A stretch of DNA of 64,000 bases from Collinsella aerofaciens (GCF_020181355.1 NZ_CP084004.1:434001-498000), one strand, 5' to 3'. Positions 50,528 to 59,116 are shown, counted from the first letter of the stretch. The notes: generated by a model from the letters alone, not told the origin. Numbers and translations: made by a program.

Positions 50528-51247
50528 ATGATTCCCAAATACGAGGCGATAGCTGCAGATATTCGTCGAAGTATCGAGGATGGCGCTCTTAAACCGGGCG
50601 ACAAGCTTCCCACCGTCGTTGAGTTCTGTGAGCTCTATAGCGTTTCCAAAATCACCGTCAAACGAGCTATCGAGCAAATCACCGAGGAAGGTCTTATTAC
50701 CAGCCGTCGTGGATCGGGTACCTACATTAAGGACACGGCGGGACTTCCCGGCCAGGCGTTTTTCCAGGGCAAAAACGACCGTGCCCAGGGTTTTTCGTAT
50801 GAGCACCGCGGGGAGAAGGTGACCTCGGTGGTCTACGATTTCTCGATTGTTAATCCACCAGCGGACATCGCAGCCCAGCTGGGAATTGCCGAGGATGACT
50901 TTGCCTATCACATCGTGCGCGTGCGTCAGGCCGATGAGAAGCCCATCGTTATCGAGTACACCTACATGCCCCTCGAGCTGATTCCAGGCCTTAAAAAGAA
51001 GGACCTGTACGGATCGGTCTACCACTTCATCCGCGAGCAATGTGGGCTGAAGATATCGAGCTTCCACCGTACCATTCGCGCCGTGGCAGCAACCGAGGAA
51101 GAAGCCAAGCGTCTGGACACCAAACTTGGCTCTCCCCTGCTCGAGCTCACCCAGATTGGCTTTTTGGACAGCGGCGCCGCCTTTGAGTATTCGGTCTCGC
51201 GCAACGTTGGCGACCGCTTTGAGTTGCACAACGTAACGTTGGCATAG
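50528..51247 (+). CDS. GntR-family (UTRA) regulator of the beta-glucoside operon
   Basis: A 239-residue regulator. The GntR winged helix is at residues 1-65 (LPTVVEFCELYSVSKITVKRA, GSGTYI), and the UTRA domain at ~75-235 (IVIEYTYMPLELIPGL, FEYSVSRNVGDRFELH). It is divergent from the GH1-PTS operon and very likely represses it in response to a phosphorylated glucoside. Start ATG 50528 has AAAGGAGG eight bases upstream; the longer open frame leftward is not coding. Confidence 0.93.
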   Translation: MIPKYEAIAADIRRSIEDGALKPGDKLPTVVEFCELYSVSKITVKRAIEQITEEGLITSRRGSGTYIKDTAGLPGQAFFQGKNDRAQGFSYEHRGEKVTSVVYDFSIVNPPADIAAQLGIAEDDFAYHIVRVRQADEKPIVIEYTYMPLELIPGLKKKDLYGSVYHFIREQCGLKISSFHRTIRAVAATEEEAKRLDTKLGSPLLELTQIGFLDSGAAFEYSVSRNVGDRFELHNVTLA

Positions 51248-51321
51248 GTTTTTGTAGTCATCCGGGCGCTCGCTTTGAGCTGTTTCGTGCAGCGTCCGCG
51301 CAACACAATGGGGGTATGAAC

Positions 51322-52254
51322 ATGTCCGATTTGATTAAACTGACGCCGATCTTTCACGAGAAGATCTGGGGCGGCCGCCAGCTCGAAACCGTATTTGGTT
51401 ACGACATTCCCAAGGGTCCCATCGGTGAGTGCTGGGCCATCTCGGCCCACCCCAATGGCGACTGCCAGATTGCGGAGGGCCCGTATGCCGGTCACACGCT
51501 GTCGTGGCTGTGGGCCGAGCATCGCGAGCTCTTTGGCAACTGCGAGGGCAAGGAGTTCCCGCTACTCGTTAAGATTCTGGACGCCAAGGACGACCTTTCG
51601 ATCCAGATTCACCCCAACGACGAGTACGCCGCCGAGCACGAGAACGGCAGCCTGGGCAAAACCGAGTGCTGGTATGTGCTGGACTGCGAGCCCGGCTCCA
51701 CGATTATCGTCGGCCAGCGCGCGCATGACCGCGCCGAGGCCGCACAGATGATCGAGGACGGCCGCTGGGACGACATGCTCAACGTGCTGCCGATCCACAA
51801 GGGCGACTTTTTCCAGATTGATTCCGGCACTGTGCATGCCATCAAGACCGGCACGCTCATTTTGGAGACGCAGCAGTCGAGCGACGTGACGTATCGCCTG
51901 TATGACTACGACCGCCCTGGCACCGACGGCAAGCTGCGTCCCCTGCACATTGAGCAGAGCCTCGACTGCATCGACTTTGATGCTCAGGCTCCGACCGACG
52001 GCACGGTGACCGCGCCCGAGGTGGACGGCGTGACCGAGCTCGAGTCTAACTCCTGCTACACCGTCGATCGCGTGCGTGTCGACGGCAGCAAGACCCTCGA
52101 CCAGCGCTGGCCCTTCATGTGCCTGTCGGTCATCGACGGCGAAGGCACCGTCTGCGGCGACCCCGTCCACAAGGGAAGCCACCTGCTAGCTCCGAGCACC
52201 GTGGACAAGATTGAGCTCGAGGGCAATATGGAACTGATTGTCAGCCACCTGTAG
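51322..52254 (+). CDS. manA: Mannose-6-phosphate isomerase (type I, zinc)
   Basis: A 310-residue phosphomannose isomerase. Zinc ligands are seen in SIQIHPND (Gln, His), GKTECWYVL (Glu) and SGTVHAIKTGTLILETQQ (His). It interconverts mannose-6-P and fructose-6-P. ATG 51322 is preferred because GGGGG stands seven bases upstream; ATG 51316 is too close to that site. Followed by structured element A. Confidence 0.95.
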   Translation: MSDLIKLTPIFHEKIWGGRQLETVFGYDIPKGPIGECWAISAHPNGDCQIAEGPYAGHTLSWLWAEHRELFGNCEGKEFPLLVKILDAKDDLSIQIHPNDEYAAEHENGSLGKTECWYVLDCEPGSTIIVGQRAHDRAEAAQMIEDGRWDDMLNVLPIHKGDFFQIDSGTVHAIKTGTLILETQQSSDVTYRLYDYDRPGTDGKLRPLHIEQSLDCIDFDAQAPTDGTVTAPEVDGVTELESNSCYTVDRVRVDGSKTLDQRWPFMCLSVIDGEGTVCGDPVHKGSHLLAPSTVDKIELEGNMELIVSHL

Positions 52255-52273
52255 GTCACCGGTCCCCAAGCGC

Positions 52274-52400
52274 TCGCCGGGACGGGGCGCGGGGTTTGAT
52301 CGCCTGCTCGGACAGTCCCGCTCGAACGGAGAGCACATTAAGTGCTCTCCGGCTCGTGCAGAACTCGCAATCGACCAAATCCCGCGCCCCGTCCCGGCGA
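52274..52400 (+). ncRNA. Conserved structured element, copy A
   Basis: A 127-nt element. A 20-bp perfect outer stem (TCGCCGGGACGGGGCGCGGG, 52274-52293, with 52381-52400) continues as an eight-pair extension; inside are TCGCCTGCTCGG (52300-52311), CAGTCC, a perfect 10-bp hairpin CGGAGAGCAC / GTGCTCTCCG with ATTAA loop (52327-52351), and CGTGCAGAACTCGC (52355-52368). All these internal features recur in copy B (54501-54630, other strand) while the stems differ by compensating changes. It could be a structured RNA or a small mobile palindrome. It starts 20 bases after manA, in the sense direction. Confidence 0.75.
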
Positions 52401-52428
52401 ACCTCTGACTAGTTACGACAATCAAAAA

Positions 52429-52473
52429 GCAACAAGGGGCTCTTCCGTTCATCAACGGAAGAGCCCCTGCCAT
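52429..52473 (-). terminator. Terminator T1 of the AbiE-type operon
   Basis: GGGGCTCTTCCGTT and AACGGAAGAGCCCC form a 14-bp stem with a four-base loop; on the minus strand followed by TTGTTGCTTTTTG. It has nearly the same sequence as T2 at 54375-54420, with compensating changes in the stem. Confidence 0.85.
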
Positions 52474-52492
52474 ACATTACGAATCAAGATGC

Positions 52493-53260
52493 CTACAAAT
52501 ACACTCTTTCGAGAAACGATAACGTGTCCTGAAGCCGCGCCCTTTCCTTACGGTTGGTCTGCCGATTTACATACGAAGCAAAGTCCGTAAGAAAATCCTC
52601 CGCATCAACCCTCATTTGCCCCGTTAGCTCCAAACGCGCTGAGGACGACAACAAACCGGCAAGTCGAGCAACATCTGAACGATGCTTCCGCCGATCTATA
52701 TCGTTGCAATGACGCCCTTCTTCATAGCTCCTGTTGATATCAATGTGCGCACGCATCTTGAGGGGGATGATATGGAGCGCATCGAGCAACGTGATGCCCT
52801 CTACGTTCGTTGCGTTGTCGCGAATAAATTCGTAGTAGCCATCGTCGAGAATAATGGCGGAAAGACTCGATATCGCCCCGTCAAAGGAAAGAGGAGCTAC
52901 CTCGCTCATTTCGTCTTCGAGCACAAAATCAGGATGTCGGGCAAACAACTCGATTTGACCGGGATAGTCTAGGGCTCGCCTTGATCCTTTGGGCAAACAG
53001 AACCGATAGTAAGTGCACTTTCCATCGCCGACCTTTCCAACCTCGTATCCAGCTGCTTTGATAAATGCCCACAATGCAGTGGCAAATTCAACGCCTTCCC
53101 CATCAACAATTACGACGACATCCAAATCTTCGGTAGCCCTGAATGAATCACCTTCGCTGTCAAATAGAACGCTGCAGGCCCCTCCACCAATAAGGACGTA
53201 ACCACCTTTGCAGCTGCTCATGGCGTCGGCAAATCGCTCTATTCCCCTCACTTTTGGCAT
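52493..53260 (-). CDS. AbiEii-like nucleotidyltransferase toxin
   Basis: A 255-residue protein of the AbiEii/AbiGii (type IV toxin-antitoxin) nucleotidyltransferase family. LIGGGACSVL and the acidic pair in RATEDLDVVV are the nucleotidyltransferase GS/DxD motifs; PLKMRAHIDI is a conserved later motif (Lys). Such toxins block growth, often by modifying tRNA, and can act in phage defence. It overlaps the antitoxin gene by 13 bases, as expected for coupled translation, with AGGAGG before its ATG. Confidence 0.88.
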   Translation of the reverse strand: MPKVRGIERFADAMSSCKGGYVLIGGGACSVLFDSEGDSFRATEDLDVVVIVDGEGVEFATALWAFIKAAGYEVGKVGDGKCTYYRFCLPKGSRRALDYPGQIELFARHPDFVLEDEMSEVAPLSFDGAISSLSAIILDDGYYEFIRDNATNVEGITLLDALHIIPLKMRAHIDINRSYEEGRHCNDIDRRKHRSDVARLAGLLSSSARLELTGQMRVDAEDFLTDFASYVNRQTNRKERARLQDTLSFLERVYL

Positions 53261-54270
53261 ATCGTCCTCCTGAGTTGTTCGACCGCATCGAGCAGACGGT
53301 CATCTTTGTAATCCGCTTTTGCGCAGGCAACGTATAAGGAGAACGGGTCGACACATTGCAAACCTGTCGTATCAAAACTAACATCGGACGGCGCGTCCAC
53401 GGGATACGACCAGATCTCAATCTCGATAGCGGCCGGTTCGTACCACTGGGCCTCCAACCATCTGTCGCCCATGTGCTCTCTTAAGGCATCTACCTGATAC
53501 TTTTCGAGAGCAACGGTTGGGACAGAATCATTATGAGCAAGGTCGGACATATAGCTAAGGGCAGACACACCGGAAAGCAGCGCATCAACGGCGCGTAGCT
53601 CTGTTCTCTCGATAACCTTCTTGAGCCGGATTCGCTCTAAAACGGGTGTGCGAAGATAGTCCTCAAATCCATCCAGCAACGTCTCGGTCGACAGCCCGGC
53701 GTCGCACAATATACGCTTTTTGCCGTCCCGCATAATCAACCCAGGAGCTATAGCGGCGATTTCCGAAAGATAGCCGCTGACGCTTGCCGCGCTTTTGCCA
53801 CACAGACGAGCTAGGTCGCCGGCGGAGCAGTCAACCCATCGTCCCGCGATGAGATTTAGAACGATTCGTTGAGATTGGGGCGAAAGCGAAGCAGCAGGAG
53901 AAGCACCCAGCACCTCATCGGAAATAACGGCTCCGATAAACGGCAGAAACGCATTTCGCTCATCTCGGATATATGCGATCCCCTCCGAAGAAAGCGCGCG
54001 CATAAAGCCTAAATCCATAGCATCCCAGCAAATTGCCACCGGGCGAGCATCTATCTTACGCACTGCATTGACGAAATTTCGCGCCGAAATGACACTGGGC
54101 GGTTCTTTTGGTTCCGCAACAATAAAACGGCCTTGCTCAGACATGCCGAGCCGCGCTAAGCGAAGCGAATACCGCTCGAGATACATGCGAGGAATCTGCA
54201 TCTCAACTGGCTCCGAGTCGATGGCGAGCTCTAAAGAGAAGAGCCTTTTTGGGAGACAATTTAGCAGCAT
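53248..54270 (-). CDS. AbiEi-like antitoxin/regulator
   Basis: A 340-residue protein upstream of the toxin. Residues ~130-180 look like a winged helix (VDCSAGDLARLCGKSAASVSGYLSEI); the rest is a C-terminal domain that in AbiEi binds DNA and counters the toxin. It is longer than typical AbiEi (200-300 residues), and only its position, the HTH and the partner support the call. Start ATG 54270; a GTG two codons earlier is possible. It lies behind a promoter with an inverted repeat, as in autoregulated AbiE modules. Confidence 0.65.
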   Translation of the reverse strand: MLLNCLPKRLFSLELAIDSEPVEMQIPRMYLERYSLRLARLGMSEQGRFIVAEPKEPPSVISARNFVNAVRKIDARPVAICWDAMDLGFMRALSSEGIAYIRDERNAFLPFIGAVISDEVLGASPAASLSPQSQRIVLNLIAGRWVDCSAGDLARLCGKSAASVSGYLSEIAAIAPGLIMRDGKKRILCDAGLSTETLLDGFEDYLRTPVLERIRLKKVIERTELRAVDALLSGVSALSYMSDLAHNDSVPTVALEKYQVDALREHMGDRWLEAQWYEPAAIEIEIWSYPVDAPSDVSFDTTGLQCVDPFSLYVACAKADYKDDRLLDAVEQLRRTICQK

Positions 54271-54288
54271 GTCCACTCACCGTTTTCA

Positions 54289-54345
54289 TTTCAGTTACAT
54301 TTAAGTATCTAACTGAAATTATACTGAATCGTATAAAATCATCAA
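54289..54345 (-). promoter_or_regulatory. AbiE-type promoter and operator
   Basis: On the minus strand TTGATG (54345-54340), 16 bases, TATAAT (54323-54318), then an inverted repeat TTTCAGTTA / TAACTGAAA (54289-54297 and 54310-54318) just downstream of the -10. AbiEi-type antitoxins repress by binding such repeats. Confidence 0.8.
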
Positions 54346-54374
54346 TCATCAAAGCCAAGCGCACCATTTAAAAC

Positions 54375-54420
54375 GCAACAAGGGGCTCCCCCGTTCTTTA
54401 ACGGGGGAGCCCCTTGCCAT
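54375..54420 (-). terminator. Terminator T2, near twin of T1
   Basis: GGGGCTCCCCCGTT and AACGGGGGAGCCCC with a CTTT loop, then TTGTTGCGTTTT on the minus strand. It lies after element B and probably ends transcription from uvrD. Confidence 0.85.
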
Positions 54421-54500
54421 GTCTAAGTATTCAGCCCACCCGGTTCTCCAGATCAAAAAGCGAACCAGCAAAGCGACGTTCGTCCAGCAACGTTACCCAA

Positions 54501-54630
54501 GGACCTGGGCGGGCGTATAGGGCAACATCGGTCGCGAGTTCCGCACGCAAAGGAGGCCACTTAATGTGGCCTCCGTCTTGCGCAGGACTGCCCGAGCAGG
54601 CGATGTTGCCCTATACGCCCGACCAGGTCC
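54501..54630 (-). ncRNA. Conserved structured element, copy B
   Basis: A 130-nt element homologous to copy A, on the opposite strand. Its outer stem is 30 bp with one mismatch (54501-54530 with 54601-54630) and shares no sequence with A's; the inner hairpin GGAGGCCAC / GTGGCCTCC (54552-54574) differs from A's by paired changes; TCGCCTGCTCGG, CAGTCC and CGTGCGGAACTCGC are kept. It begins 8 bases after the uvrD stop, in the sense direction. Confidence 0.75.
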
Positions 54631-54637
54631 GCCGGGA

Positions 54638-57538
54638 TTACGACAGCTTGACGATCGGTGCAAAACCTTTCATAAGCTTTTTGGTCTGGCCGGTCTTTTC
54701 GAATTGAACCTCGATCATGTCTCCGGCGACCGAGATCACGGTACCCGTGCCAAAGGTCTTGTGGCTCACGGTATCGCCCGCGGCAAAGTCCTGCGATGCG
54801 CTGGCGCGATCGACCTTGCGCTCCACCGTCGGGGACACCTTGGACGACGGCTTTTTGGCTCGCGGCGCGCCCGAGCCAAAGGTCGAGGCAACACGGCCGG
54901 CATCGGGCGAGACCCCACGATGGCGTTCGGTCCCGTAGCTGCTACCGCCAAAGAAATCGTCAAAGCTCGATCCGCCGCGCGAACCGGAACCGCCGGTCGA
55001 GCGCGTATGCGAGCCGAACACCTTGCCGCCATACATATCCGAGCCCATGCCCGAGCCAAAGGTGCCGTGACGGTCGCCGCGCTTCTCCCAGCCCGTGCCC
55101 TCAAAACCGGCAGAACCGATACCGCTAAACTCGATATCCTCAAACGGAATCTCGTTGAGGAAGCGCGAGCGCGGGTTGGCAGAGGTCGAGCCGTAGGTGC
55201 GACGCGTGGCCGCATAGGTCAAGAACAGGCGCTTACGGGCGCGCGTGATGGCGACGTAGGCCAGGCGACGCTCCTCCTCGAGCTTGCCCGGGTCATCGCC
55301 GCCGCCAAAGTCGTGCACGTGCGGGAAGATACCCTCCTCCATGCCGGCCACGAACACCGCCGGGAACTCCAGGCCCTTGGCGGAGTGGATGGTCATCATG
55401 GTGATGGCATGCGTCTCGCCGGCCAGGGAATCCAAGTCGGAGCGCAAGGCCAGCCACTCCATGAGCGCCGGCAGCGCCTTACAGGTGAGCGGACCGTAGG
55501 TGCGCTCGATCTCGTCGGCATGCACGGCACCCGCCGGCAACTCTGTTGGCACGGCATACGCGTTGCCCGCGATGGCGGCGGCCAGGGCATCCTGCGGAGA
55601 CAGCGCCGGAGCGGCCAAGCTATCGAGCGGATTGGAGCCCGCGGCGTCACGCGCACCAACGAGCGCCTCAAACGAGGATACCGGGGCAGACGGCCCCGGT
55701 TCGGGCGCAGGCGCGCTCACCACGACGGGCTCGGGCTCGGCGCTGACAGGCACATCGGCAACACCGGCAGCGCGCAGCTCTTCCAAGCTCTCGAGCGTAC
55801 CTTCGATATCCTCATGCGTCTCCTCAAATTCGGCAGCGACACCCAGGAATTCCTGGATGTTCTCGGCGCGGCTCTCGGACTCCATGGTGCCCTCGGCGCG
55901 GAAAGCCTGCAGCAGGCCCGTCTTATCGACGATCATCTCGACAACGTCCTTGAGCTCGCCGTCCATGCGGCGACCCTCGCGCACCAGCGACACAAAGCTC
56001 GACAGGCCATTGCGCACCTTGGCGCTAAACATGCCGGTTTCGGCGCACGCGATCTCGCAAGCCTGGAAGAACGAGCAACGGTTGTCGCGCGCCAGCTGCT
56101 CAATCTTTTGGATCGAGGTGGAGCCGATGCCGCGGCGCGGCGTGTTGATGACGCGCTTGACGCTCATCTCGTCTGCCGGGTTCACGATCATCTTGAGGTA
56201 GGCCATGACGTCGCGGATCTCGGCACGATCGAAGAATCGCGTGCCGCCCACAATCTTGTAGGGCACGCCTGCGCGCAGGAACATATCTTCGAGGATACGC
56301 GACTGGGCGTTGGTGCGGTAGAACACAGCAATATCGTCGTAGCTCGTGCCCTTGGAGTGCAGCTTTTCGATCTCGCCGGCAATCCAGCGGCCCTCGTCGC
56401 GCTCATCGCTTGCCTGGAAGGCCTGGATCTTCTCGCCGTCGCCCTCGGCCGTAAACAGGCGCTTCTCCTTGCGCTGCGAGTTGTGACGCACCACGGCGTT
56501 GGCGGCGCTCAGGATATGACCCGTGGAGCGGTAGTTCTGCTCTAGCTTGACGGTCTTGCAGTTTTTAAAGTCCTTCTCAAAGTCCAGGATATTGGTGATG
56601 TCGGCGCCACGCCAGCTATAAATGGACTGGTCGTCGTCGCCCACGACCATGAGGTTTTGGTACTTGGCGGCCAGCAGGTTGGCGATCTCGTACTGGACGT
56701 GGTTGGTGTCCTGATACTCGTCGACGCTAATGTAGCGGAAGCGCTCCTGGTACTTGTCGAGCACCTCGGGGCGGGTGCGCAGCAGCTCGAGCGTGCGCAC
56801 GAGCAGGTCGTCGAAGTCCATCGCGTTGGCGGCGCGCAGGCGGCGTTCCAGCTCCAGGTAGACCTGCGCGGCCTTTTTGTCATTGGGGCTGTCGGCGGAT
56901 TTGAGCATGTCCTCGGGGCCGATCATGGCGTTTTTGGCCGAGCTGATCTTGCTGCGGATCATGTTGATGGGGAACTGCTTTTGCTCGATACCGAGCGCCT
57001 GCATAATGTCGCGCACCATGCGCTTTGAGTCATCGTCATCGTAGATGGTGAACTGACCGGTGTATCCCAGCAGGTCGGCGTCCTCGCGCAGCATACGCAC
57101 GCACATGGCATGGAAGGTGCATACCCACATGCCACGGGTGCCGCTGGGAATGAGTGCCGCCAGACGCTCACGCATCTCGGCCGCGGCCTTGTTGGTAAAC
57201 GTGATGGCAAGGATCTGCCAGGGCTTAACGCCCAGGTCGCCGAGCATATGTGCGATACGGAAGGTCAAGACGCGGGTCTTGCCCGAGCCGGCGCCGGCAA
57301 GGACCAGCAGCGGGCCCTCGGTGGTCAGGACCGCCTCGCGCTGAGCGGGATTAAGGCTGTCGATGTCGACGAGCGGCTTGGCGGGCTTGGGCGCCGGCGC
57401 GGGAGCGTCGTAGATGTCGAGCGGAACGAGCTCGGGCTCCGGCGCAGCAGGGGCGGTGTATGCATCGAGCGGCACGGGTTCCGGCGCGGGCGGCACAGGT
57501 ACCGCGACATTCTTTTCCCAGGGCAGGGGCTGGGTCAT
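54638..57538 (-). CDS. pcrA: UvrD/PcrA-type ATP-dependent DNA helicase
   Basis: A 966-residue SF1A helicase. LNPAQREAV (Q motif), VLAGAGSGKTRVL (Walker A), ITFTNKAAAEMRERL (Ia), VDEYQDTNHVQY (II), VGDDDQSIYSWRGAD (III), LEQNYRST (IV), TIHSAKGLEFPAVFV (V) and EERRLAYVAITRARKRL (VI) are all present. It acts in repair and in stopping recombination. Unusual parts: a Pro-rich ~60-residue N-terminus, an Ala/Pro-rich insertion of ~100 residues before motif V, and a Gly/Ser-rich C-terminal region before the final Tudor-like SH3. Start ATG 57538 with GAGGAG. Confidence 0.95.
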   Translation of the reverse strand: MTQPLPWEKNVAVPVPPAPEPVPLDAYTAPAAPEPELVPLDIYDAPAPAPKPAKPLVDIDSLNPAQREAVLTTEGPLLVLAGAGSGKTRVLTFRIAHMLGDLGVKPWQILAITFTNKAAAEMRERLAALIPSGTRGMWVCTFHAMCVRMLREDADLLGYTGQFTIYDDDDSKRMVRDIMQALGIEQKQFPINMIRSKISSAKNAMIGPEDMLKSADSPNDKKAAQVYLELERRLRAANAMDFDDLLVRTLELLRTRPEVLDKYQERFRYISVDEYQDTNHVQYEIANLLAAKYQNLMVVGDDDQSIYSWRGADITNILDFEKDFKNCKTVKLEQNYRSTGHILSAANAVVRHNSQRKEKRLFTAEGDGEKIQAFQASDERDEGRWIAGEIEKLHSKGTSYDDIAVFYRTNAQSRILEDMFLRAGVPYKIVGGTRFFDRAEIRDVMAYLKMIVNPADEMSVKRVINTPRRGIGSTSIQKIEQLARDNRCSFFQACEIACAETGMFSAKVRNGLSSFVSLVREGRRMDGELKDVVEMIVDKTGLLQAFRAEGTMESESRAENIQEFLGVAAEFEETHEDIEGTLESLEELRAAGVADVPVSAEPEPVVVSAPAPEPGPSAPVSSFEALVGARDAAGSNPLDSLAAPALSPQDALAAAIAGNAYAVPTELPAGAVHADEIERTYGPLTCKALPALMEWLALRSDLDSLAGETHAITMMTIHSAKGLEFPAVFVAGMEEGIFPHVHDFGGGDDPGKLEEERRLAYVAITRARKRLFLTYAATRRTYGSTSANPRSRFLNEIPFEDIEFSGIGSAGFEGTGWEKRGDRHGTFGSGMGSDMYGGKVFGSHTRSTGGSGSRGGSSFDDFFGGSSYGTERHRGVSPDAGRVASTFGSGAPRAKKPSSKVSPTVERKVDRASASQDFAAGDTVSHKTFGTGTVISVAGDMIEVQFEKTGQTKKLMKGFAPIVKLS

Positions 57539-57679
57539 GGGCGACTCCTCATCTGACGGACGGCGCGCCTGCGGGCAGCGCCATAGTTTGAGCCGTACCA
57601 GTATACCGAGCCGCGCGGACACCGACGCAAATCACACCACGACTCCGTCCGCCACCATCGGGCCCGCCCCAGCGGATTT

Positions 57680-57742
57680 GGCGCAATGGGGTCAGATTTG
57701 TCTGCACCAAGCTGGTGCAAAGTAACCTGACCCCATTGCGCC
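57680..57742. repeat. Extragenic palindrome GGCGCAATGGGGTCAG
   Basis: GGCGCAATGGGGTCAG and CTGACCCCATTGCGCC are exact arms; inside is a second palindrome TGCACCA-AGC-TGGTGCA. Total length 63, the same as repeat R but with different sequence. Confidence 0.85.
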
Positions 57743-57780
57743 AATCACAGAGCCACCGATGTCACGGTAGCAGCAGCGAG

Positions 57781-57878
57781 CGGCGGCCAGAGCGAACAAA
57801 TTGGCATGAAAAGAGGGCGGCATAGACCTTTTGGTCATGCCGCCCTCTTTGAATGACAAGTTGTCGCTCTGGCCGCCG
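57781..57878 (-). terminator. Long hairpin ending uppP transcription
   Basis: An imperfect stem of nearly 45 pairs: CGGCGGCCAGAGCGA pairs with TCGCTCTGGCCGCCG and, inside, AGAGGGCGGCAT with ATGCCGCCCTCT. On the minus strand the inner stem is followed by TTTT, so it can serve as terminator of uppP. Confidence 0.8.
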
Positions 57879-57894
57879 CGCAGCGTCAACCAAG

Positions 57895-58869
57895 TTACAG
57901 GCCGAGCATAGGCTCCAGAACGAAGAAGTATGCGAGCACTACGACGCCCAGGATGATGCGGTAAACACCGAAGCACTTGAAGTCGTGACGGCGGACGAAG
58001 CCCATGAGCCACTTGATGGCGATGAGCGAAACCACAAAGGCCACAACGCAGCCCACGCCCAAGATAGCGACCTCGTTGGCGCCGAACGTGCCGCCCTTGA
58101 TGAAGTATTTGACCAGCTTGAGTGCACTCGCGCCAAACATGACAGGGATGGCCAGGAAGAACGTAAACTTGGACGCCACCGAACGCGTACAGCCCAAAAG
58201 CAGGCCGCCGATGATGGTAGAACCGGAGCGAGACGTACCAGGCACCAGCGAAAGCACCTGGAAGCAGCCGATACCCAGCGCAGTCTTCCAGCTCAGGTCC
58301 TCGAGCGTGGCGATGGAGCCAAAGTCCAGATTATCGTCATCGTCTGCAGCGGCAGTCGCAGCGGGCGCGGCAAAATGCGCACCAGCGGGTCGTCCGCCCG
58401 CCACCACGGCACGCGAACCAAACGAACCGGCAAGAGCGGCCTGGTCGCGCTTGTTCGCGCGCCAGTTCTCGATCACGATAAACAGCACGCCGTACACAAT
58501 GAGCGCCAGCGCCACGACGGGAGCATTATAGAAATGCTCCTCCATCCAGTCGTTAAGCGGCAGACCGATCGCCGCGGCGGGAATGCAACCGAGCACAATC
58601 TTGCCCCACAGCACCCAGGTGTCGCGACGGCCTTCCTTGCCCTTGCTGGGAGAAAACGGGTTGAGCTCATGGAAGAACAGCACACAGACGGCCAGAATGG
58701 CGCCGAGCTGAATCACGACCAGGAACATATTCCAGAACGTCTCGCTCACGTTCATCTTGACGAACTCGTCCACCAAGATCATGTGACCGGTCGACGAAAC
58801 AGGCAGCCATTCGGTGATGCCCTCGACCAGGCCCATGAAGGCAGATTTTAGAAGCTCGATAATATCCAA
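57895..58869 (-). CDS. uppP: Undecaprenyl-diphosphatase
   Basis: A 324-residue membrane enzyme that recycles undecaprenyl-PP for cell-wall synthesis. EGITEWLPVSSTGHMIL and LVPGTSRSGSTIIGG are its two catalytic motifs; seven or eight membrane segments. Between residues ~140 and ~180 it carries an extra Ala/Asp-rich loop (GARAFAAPAATAAADDDDN-like). The start is taken as TTG 58869, with GAGGGGG five bases upstream and the family N-terminus following; GTG 58890 is the alternative. Confidence 0.95.
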   Translation of the reverse strand: MDIIELLKSAFMGLVEGITEWLPVSSTGHMILVDEFVKMNVSETFWNMFLVVIQLGAILAVCVLFFHELNPFSPSKGKEGRRDTWVLWGKIVLGCIPAAAIGLPLNDWMEEHFYNAPVVALALIVYGVLFIVIENWRANKRDQAALAGSFGSRAVVAGGRPAGAHFAAPAATAAADDDDNLDFGSIATLEDLSWKTALGIGCFQVLSLVPGTSRSGSTIIGGLLLGCTRSVASKFTFFLAIPVMFGASALKLVKYFIKGGTFGANEVAILGVGCVVAFVVSLIAIKWLMGFVRRHDFKCFGVYRIILGVVVLAYFFVLEPMLGL

Positions 58870-59116
58870 AGGGACCCCCTCGTTAGACACCCGCCGATAT
58901 TGTTCTGCGGACGGTGCGGGCGATGTCCCATTATCAACCGTTCGGGCGCGTCTACGCCTACCCTTACCAAAAAACTCGCCCGTTCACAGAATTGCGAGCG
59001 GTCAAACCCAAATCCTTGGGTATAACTGCAACAAGATAAAGTGTCCGGCGGCCAACGCGCCCGCGCCCGCCCGATGCACGAGCCCCGCGCCCGTGCGATA
59101 GACCAAGGAGGAAACC

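Larger units (their letters stand above)
57539..57894. other. Intergenic region (356 bp) with two palindromes
   Basis: No gene. It contains the palindrome at 57680-57742 and the long hairpin at 57781-57878, described separately. Confidence 0.8.

Noticed and set aside
54566-56545. 659-codon plus-strand frame opposite uvrD
   Set aside because: Antisense to conserved helicase motifs; Arg/His/Gly-rich product typical of shadow frames.
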